Positions 4,874 through 8,549 of a DNA stretch of 8,549 nucleotides are shown here, one piece after another. The notes beneath the pieces are model-generated. The model was not told the DNA's origin. It worked only from the letters and a program-made list of their open reading frames with translations, and did no database searches. A program made the translations under genes and the position numbers. How positions within the stretch are numbered: the stretch's first letter is position 1; the number at the start of each line of letters is the position of its first letter. Origin of the DNA: an uncultured Actinomycetes bacterium. GTDB taxonomy: Bacteria > Actinomycetota > Actinomycetes > S36-B12 > UBA5976. The stretch spans positions 1 to 8,549 of the forward strand of contig CAIYGJ010000003.1 in the NCBI GenBank assembly GCA_903925705.1, given 5' to 3'.

Positions 4874-6004
4874 ATGATTGACGACTTGTTGTTGGATGAC
4901 ATCGCAGGCATGAGTGCCTTAGATGCCAGCGATATGTTGCCGGCCGTTGCCAGTTCAGGCGCGCAAATGCGCGAAACTGTAGCAACGATCAATCGATCAG
5001 ATCTAGCCCAGATTGCCAAAGGCGACCAACCTCGAAATATTGTTTTTTCAGGTTTGGGCGGTTCAGGTGTTGGCGGACAAGTTATGCGAGCCGTTCTAGG
5101 CCAGTCGGCGCCGGTACCAATTCTCTTGGAACAAACTCACAGTTTGCCAGGGTGGGTAGGACCAATGGACGTTGTTATTGGCGTTTCTTGCTCGGGCTCA
5201 ACCGAAGAAACATTGAGCATGACTGCCGAAGCTGGTCGTCGCGGTGCTCGGGTTATCACAATCGGCGCTGGTGGCAGCGACTTAGAAAAACTTTCAGAGT
5301 CAATCAGTGGCGCAGTTCATTTTGCAATCGATGCCAAGGGACGTAGCCCGCGAGCATCACTTTGGACTCACGCAACGCCATTACTGATGGTGGCAAATGC
5401 CCTTGGCATCGCCCACATCGACGAAAAAGAATTTGATATCGCAGCTGACTTAATGGATGAGTTAAGCGTGGCAAATGGTCCCTCAGTTCCATTAGGTGAA
5501 AACCCTGCCAAAGCTCTTGCACTTTCCTGCACGGAATCACTTCCAATGGTTTGGGGTACCGGAATGATTGGAGCCACTGCTGCTGGCAGATTCATGGCTC
5601 AGTTAGCCGAGAACGCAAAGATTCCCTCATCACATGGCGAACTTCCAGAAGTTGGCCACAACCAAATTGTCACTTTCGATGGCGTACTTGCTGGCGCCGC
5701 TCCTGCGCGCGACATCTTCCGTGACGATGAGGGCATGATCGATCGCCGCACACATTTGTATATCTTGCGCGATACGAACGAACATCCTGCTGTCGAAAAA
5801 CGAATTGGCATCGTAAGCCAAATCGCTGCGGATCGAAATGTTCCCGTGACTTTGATTCAAGCTCGTGACGGTCATCCTATTAGTCGTTTGGCTTCGCTTA
5901 TTATTCCTACTGACTGGGCCAGTGTTTATGCAGGTCTAGCCTTAGGTATTGATCCATCACAGATCAGCACCATCAACCAGCTCAAAGCTGGCTTAGCAAA
6001 CTAG
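4874..6004 (+). CDS. SIS-domain bifunctional phosphoglucose/phosphomannose isomerase
   Basis: This 376-residue cytoplasmic protein of the PGI/PMI family is predicted to isomerise glucose-6-P or mannose-6-P with fructose-6-P. The first SIS domain has FSGLGGSGVGG at 58-68 and the phosphate-binding SCSGSTEETL at 105-114. SPRASL at 158-163 places Arg160 where the family has an active-site arginine. The C-terminal domain (bacterial PGI C-terminal type) carries ENAK with Glu246 and ELPEVGHNQI with His262. Their 16-residue spacing equals that of the catalytic Glu203 and His219 I recall for Pyrobaculum PGI/PMI, so activity seems retained. It follows manB by 10 bp and precedes the CDF gene by 27 bp. 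In mycobacteria the orthologue (Rv3256c) sits between manB and manA; here manA is not next to it. The product could therefore supply mannose-6-P directly to ManB. The substrate is inferred. Confidence 0.85.
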   Translation: MIDDLLLDDIAGMSALDASDMLPAVASSGAQMRETVATINRSDLAQIAKGDQPRNIVFSGLGGSGVGGQVMRAVLGQSAPVPILLEQTHSLPGWVGPMDVVIGVSCSGSTEETLSMTAEAGRRGARVITIGAGGSDLEKLSESISGAVHFAIDAKGRSPRASLWTHATPLLMVANALGIAHIDEKEFDIAADLMDELSVANGPSVPLGENPAKALALSCTESLPMVWGTGMIGATAAGRFMAQLAENAKIPSSHGELPEVGHNQIVTFDGVLAGAAPARDIFRDDEGMIDRRTHLYILRDTNEHPAVEKRIGIVSQIAADRNVPVTLIQARDGHPISRLASLIIPTDWASVYAGLALGIDPSQISTINQLKAGLAN

Positions 6005-6019
6005 TTAATTTACTAATTT

Positions 6020-6025
6020 AAGGAA
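6020..6025 (+). promoter_or_regulatory. Shine-Dalgarno of the CDF transporter gene
   Basis: AAGGAA lies 6 nt before the ATG at 6032, in an AT-rich 27-bp gap after the isomerase stop. This indicates translation as an internal gene of the manB operon. Confidence 0.55.
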
Positions 6026-6031
6026 TCGCAA

Positions 6032-6946
6032 ATGAGTACCGAAGGTGGTACCAAAGCAGTAATTGCTGCATTGCTGGCAAACACCGGAATTGCAATTAGT
6101 AAGTTCATTGCCTTTGCAATTACTGGTTCGACATCGATGTTGTCTGAAGCTATCCACTCAGTTGCGGATTCCTTGAATCAAGTTTTGTTATTAATCGGTG
6201 GAAATCGATCACGCCGTGCTGCTGATGATCATTATCAATTTGGCTATGGCCGGGTTCGTTACATCTATGGATTCATGGTGGCGATTGTGCTGTTTATGGT
6301 CGGTGGTATCTATTCACTTTATGAGGGCTGGCACAAATGGAGTCACCCAGAACCAGTAACTGACTATTGGGTCGCAATTGGCGTTTTAACTATCGCCATA
6401 GTTTTAGAAACACTTTCTTTTCGCACTGCGATTGTCGAAGCCAATAAAGTTCGTGGAGAACGTTCGTTTGCAAAATTTGTTAGGGATGCTCGTCAGCCCG
6501 AGTTACCAGTGATTTTGCTGGAAGACTTTGGCGCACTAATTGGTTTGGTATTTGCACTAATTGGTGTTGGCGCCGCTGTTGTTACCGGCGATGGTCGATG
6601 GGATGGCATGGGTGCCATGGCCATTGGTTCGCTGCTAATTGTGATCGCGGTAATTTTGGTGCGCGAGATGGCGGGCATGTTGATTGGTGAAGGCGCACTT
6701 CCCGAAGAATATGCCGCCGTCAAGACCGCTCTCGAATCAGCACCACTCGTTGAACGCGTGATTCATTTGCGGACTTTGCATGTTGGCCCTGACGCACTTT
6801 TGGTTGGTGCCAAGATCGCGATCACGCAATCCCAAACCGCAGAAGATATTGCCAGAGGAATCGATGAAGCCGAGCGCTTGTTGCGAATTGCAGTACCAAG
6901 TGCGCAATACGTCTTCCTAGAGCCAGATTTTGATAAAGGTAAGTAA
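6032..6946 (+). CDS. Cation diffusion facilitator transporter, ZnT9-like subgroup
   Basis: This 304-residue membrane protein is predicted to export a divalent metal (zinc, manganese or iron) in exchange for protons. Hydrophobic segments fit six helices at about 8-30, 35-55, 78-98, 112-130, 160-185 and 193-215. A cytoplasmic ferredoxin-like domain follows (about 220-300). Helix 2 has the CDF signature SEAIHSVADS with His42 and Asp46. FGYGRVRY at 70-77 is also typical. The long loop before helix 5 (RGERSFAKFVRDARQPELP) and the helix 5 motif LLEDFGALIG place it with SLC30A9/ZnT9-like proteins. In classical CDFs helix 5 carries HxxxD or DxxxD; here only Glu164-Asp165 is present, so site geometry and metal choice are uncertain. 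It lies between sugar-phosphate genes and ahcY, with no metal regulator nearby. From memory, related transporters occur in this neighbourhood in Streptomyces. Confidence 0.88.
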   Translation: MSTEGGTKAVIAALLANTGIAISKFIAFAITGSTSMLSEAIHSVADSLNQVLLLIGGNRSRRAADDHYQFGYGRVRYIYGFMVAIVLFMVGGIYSLYEGWHKWSHPEPVTDYWVAIGVLTIAIVLETLSFRTAIVEANKVRGERSFAKFVRDARQPELPVILLEDFGALIGLVFALIGVGAAVVTGDGRWDGMGAMAIGSLLIVIAVILVREMAGMLIGEGALPEEYAAVKTALESAPLVERVIHLRTLHVGPDALLVGAKIAITQSQTAEDIARGIDEAERLLRIAVPSAQYVFLEPDFDKGK

Positions 6947-7030
6947 CCTAAAAACCCAGTAGCACTAGCCAGTTCGGCTAAAACCAAAGGGCTATGACAC
7001 AATAGAGGTACCGCTAGCCATCGAAGCCTC

Positions 7031-7059
7031 GTGACGTTGCGGACACACAGTCCTAGATT
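7031..7059 (+). promoter_or_regulatory. Possible ahcY promoter (GTGACG, 17 bp, TAGATT)
   Basis: GTGACG at 7031-7036 shares TGAC with the -35 consensus. A 17-bp spacer leads to TAGATT at 7054-7059, a TAG-initial hexamer like those before manB and the SIS gene. Transcription would start near 7066, giving a leader of about 22 nt with a Shine-Dalgarno. No terminator separates the CDF gene from ahcY, so read-through is also possible. The rest of 6947-7087 shows only a short 5-bp hairpin (TAGCC/GGCTA near 6965-6980). Confidence 0.4.
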
Positions 7060-7075
7060 ACAAAACTTTTTCACG

Positions 7076-7080
7076 AGGAG
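7076..7080 (+). promoter_or_regulatory. Shine-Dalgarno that sets the ahcY start
   Basis: AGGAG lies 7 nt before the ATG at 7088. An in-frame GTG at 7031 would add 19 residues unlike the family and lies upstream of this site, so it is rejected as the start. Confidence 0.85.
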
Positions 7081-7087
7081 TACCACC

Positions 7088-8533
7088 ATGGCCTTAGGCC
7101 CAAATGACTTTAAAGTTGCCGACATTTCGCTTGCCGAATATGGTCGCAATGAAATCCGCTTAGCCGAAAACGAAATGCCAGGCCTGATGGCTATGCGTTC
7201 TGAATTCGGAGCTTCCAAGCCACTGAAGGGCGCCCGCATTATGGGTTCCCTGCACATGACAATCCAGACCGCTGTCTTGATCGAGACTTTGGTAGAACTT
7301 GGCGCTGATGTGCGCTGGGTATCTTGCAACATCTTCTCAACTCAGGATCACGCCGCCGCAGCTGTTGTAGTTGGACCAAATGGAACCATTGATGCACCAA
7401 CTGGCGTTCCGGTTTACGCATGGAAAGAAGAGAGCCTAGAAGAGTACTGGTGGTGCACTGAACAGGCACTTCGTTGGCCAGGACAAACCGGACCAAACAT
7501 GATCCTTGATGACGGTGGCGACGCCACGATGTTGATCCACAAGGGAACTGAATTTGAAAAGGCTGGCTTTGTTCCAGATCCAGCTGGCGCAGATTCCGAA
7601 GAATACGGCGTCGTACTTTCACTATTGCAGCGTTCACTTGGCGAAGATCCAAAGCGTTGGACCACTGTTGGTTCCGAAATCATGGGTGTCACCGAAGAAA
7701 CGACAACTGGCGTGCTTCGTTTGTATGACATGTTCCGCGAAGGAACGCTTATGTTCCCAGCAATCAACGTCAATGACTCAGTCACAAAGTCCAAGTTCGA
7801 TAACAAGTACGGCACTCGCCATAGCTTGATCGATGGAATCAACCGTGCAACTGACACCCTTATGGGTGGCAAGGTTGCAGTTGTTGCAGGTTACGGCGAC
7901 GTCGGTAAGGGATCCGCGGAATCACTACGTGGACAAGGCGCGCGCGTAATTGTTACCGAAATTGATCCGATCTGTGCACTTCAAGCAGCCATGGATGGTT
8001 ACCAAGTTCTGCCAATCGAAGACGTTATCGATTCCGCAGACATCTTCATTACCGCAACTGGCAACAAAGATGTCATCAGCGTCGAGCACATGTCCCAGAT
8101 GAAGCACCAAGCAATTGTTGGCAACATCGGTCACTTCGATAACGAAATCGACATTGCCGGTTTACAGCAGTACCCAGGCATCAAGCGTCGTAACATCAAG
8201 CCACAGGTTGATGAATGGATCTTCCCAGACGGTCACAGCATCATCATGTTGTCCGAAGGTCGATTACTGAACCTTGGAAATGCAACTGGGCACCCATCGT
8301 TTGTAATGAGCAACTCATTCACAAACCAGGTATTGGCTCAGATTGAATTGTTCACAAAGATTGATGAATACGAATTGGGCGTTCACGTTCTGCCTAAGCA
8401 CCTAGACGAAAAGGTGGCACGTTTGCACCTTGACGCACTTGGTGTGAAGTTGACCGAACTATCCAAGACCCAGGCTGATTACCTCGGCGTGGATGTCAAC
8501 GGTCCCTACAAGTCAGACCTATACCGTTACTAG
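7088..8533 (+). CDS. ahcY: S-adenosylhomocysteinase
   Basis: This 481-residue NAD-dependent cytoplasmic enzyme reversibly splits S-adenosylhomocysteine into adenosine and homocysteine. It removes the inhibitor made by methyltransferases and returns homocysteine to methionine. The substrate domain shows LHMTIQTAVLIETL with His56, STQDHAAAA at 84-92, and DDGGD with Asp141-Asp142. The segment NVNDSVTKSKFDNKYG carries Asp230, Lys234 and Asp238 of the active site. The Rossmann NAD site is GYGDVGKG at 268-275, followed by Glu291-Ile-Asp293. NIGHFDNEID (346-355) and HPSFVMSNSF (402-411) follow. The C-terminus ends in KSDLYRY, the tail that reaches the neighbouring subunit's NAD. Length includes the roughly 40-residue insertion (about residues 150-190) typical of bacterial and plant enzymes. 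YGTRHSL has Thr243 where vertebrate enzymes have Cys, which I take as normal variation. It follows the CDF gene by 141 bp and is complete within the window. Confidence 0.98.
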   Translation: MALGPNDFKVADISLAEYGRNEIRLAENEMPGLMAMRSEFGASKPLKGARIMGSLHMTIQTAVLIETLVELGADVRWVSCNIFSTQDHAAAAVVVGPNGTIDAPTGVPVYAWKEESLEEYWWCTEQALRWPGQTGPNMILDDGGDATMLIHKGTEFEKAGFVPDPAGADSEEYGVVLSLLQRSLGEDPKRWTTVGSEIMGVTEETTTGVLRLYDMFREGTLMFPAINVNDSVTKSKFDNKYGTRHSLIDGINRATDTLMGGKVAVVAGYGDVGKGSAESLRGQGARVIVTEIDPICALQAAMDGYQVLPIEDVIDSADIFITATGNKDVISVEHMSQMKHQAIVGNIGHFDNEIDIAGLQQYPGIKRRNIKPQVDEWIFPDGHSIIMLSEGRLLNLGNATGHPSFVMSNSFTNQVLAQIELFTKIDEYELGVHVLPKHLDEKVARLHLDALGVKLTELSKTQADYLGVDVNGPYKSDLYRY

Positions 8534-8549
8534 GAATGAATCCTTTAAC

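Noticed and set aside
6947..7087. SAH riboswitch before ahcY
   Set aside because: The 141-bp gap shows only short isolated stems (TAGCC/GGCTA and GGAC/GTCC) and I could not find the nested pseudoknot architecture of that class. A covariance-model search would settle it.
7031..7087. Longer ahcY with 19 extra N-terminal residues
   Set aside because: The extension is unlike family N-termini, contains the predicted promoter and lies upstream of the Shine-Dalgarno at 7076-7080.
6763..7332. 189-codon minus-strand open frame across the CDF/ahcY junction
   Set aside because: It is antisense to two well-identified genes, its translation shows no domain, and it would cover the ahcY regulatory region.
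1..8549. Mobile element, CRISPR array, toxin-antitoxin or defence system
   Set aside because: No transposase, integrase, repeat array or defence domain was seen; the genes are ordinary housekeeping and regulatory genes with uniform style.

Overview
The window looks like core chromosome of a member of the Actinomycetota with about half GC, well below Streptomyces or Mycobacterium. A streamlined freshwater lineage of the Nanopelagicales (acI) type is a plausible guess. The phylum assignment rests on a WhiB protein, a DUF3499 protein, a Rv3259-like degenerate zincin and their order. No RNA genes, CRISPR arrays, insertion sequences or phage genes were seen.

Left part (1-1930, minus strand): a two-gene operon. 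It encodes a PLP enzyme of the diaminopropionate ammonia-lyase family and, 23 bp downstream, an M20 zinc amidohydrolase that runs off the left edge. The pairing recalls E. coli ygeX-ygeY. Together they probably degrade an unusual amino acid or an acylated form of it.

Bases 1931-2233 form an AT-rich divergent regulatory region. It holds an inverted repeat, a terminator-like hairpin, and a good whiB promoter with a palindrome lying over its spacer and -10.

Middle and right part (2234-8533): whiB (+) with a strong UUCG-loop terminator, zincin-like gene (-), DUF3499 gene (+), phosphomannomutase manB (+), SIS-domain sugar-phosphate isomerase (+), ZnT9-like CDF transporter (+) and S-adenosylhomocysteinase ahcY (+). 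As I recall, M. tuberculosis has the same order and relative orientations in Rv3260c-Rv3256c, with sahH a little further on. The M. tuberculosis cluster also has manA after the SIS gene; here it is absent.

The manB and SIS products connect fructose-6-P/glucose-6-P with mannose-6-P and mannose-1-P, and so with GDP-mannose for glycans. AhcY recycles S-adenosylhomocysteine in the methyl cycle. WhiB is an iron-sulfur developmental or redox regulator.

Four genes (M20, whiB, CDF, ahcY) have Shine-Dalgarno sequences. The other five have no well-placed one and instead carry a -10-like hexamer 6-7 nt before the start codon, which suggests leaderless transcription. I see no clearly novel system. The most useful leads are the leaderless signature, the missing manA, the palindrome on the whiB promoter and the DpaL-M20 pair.
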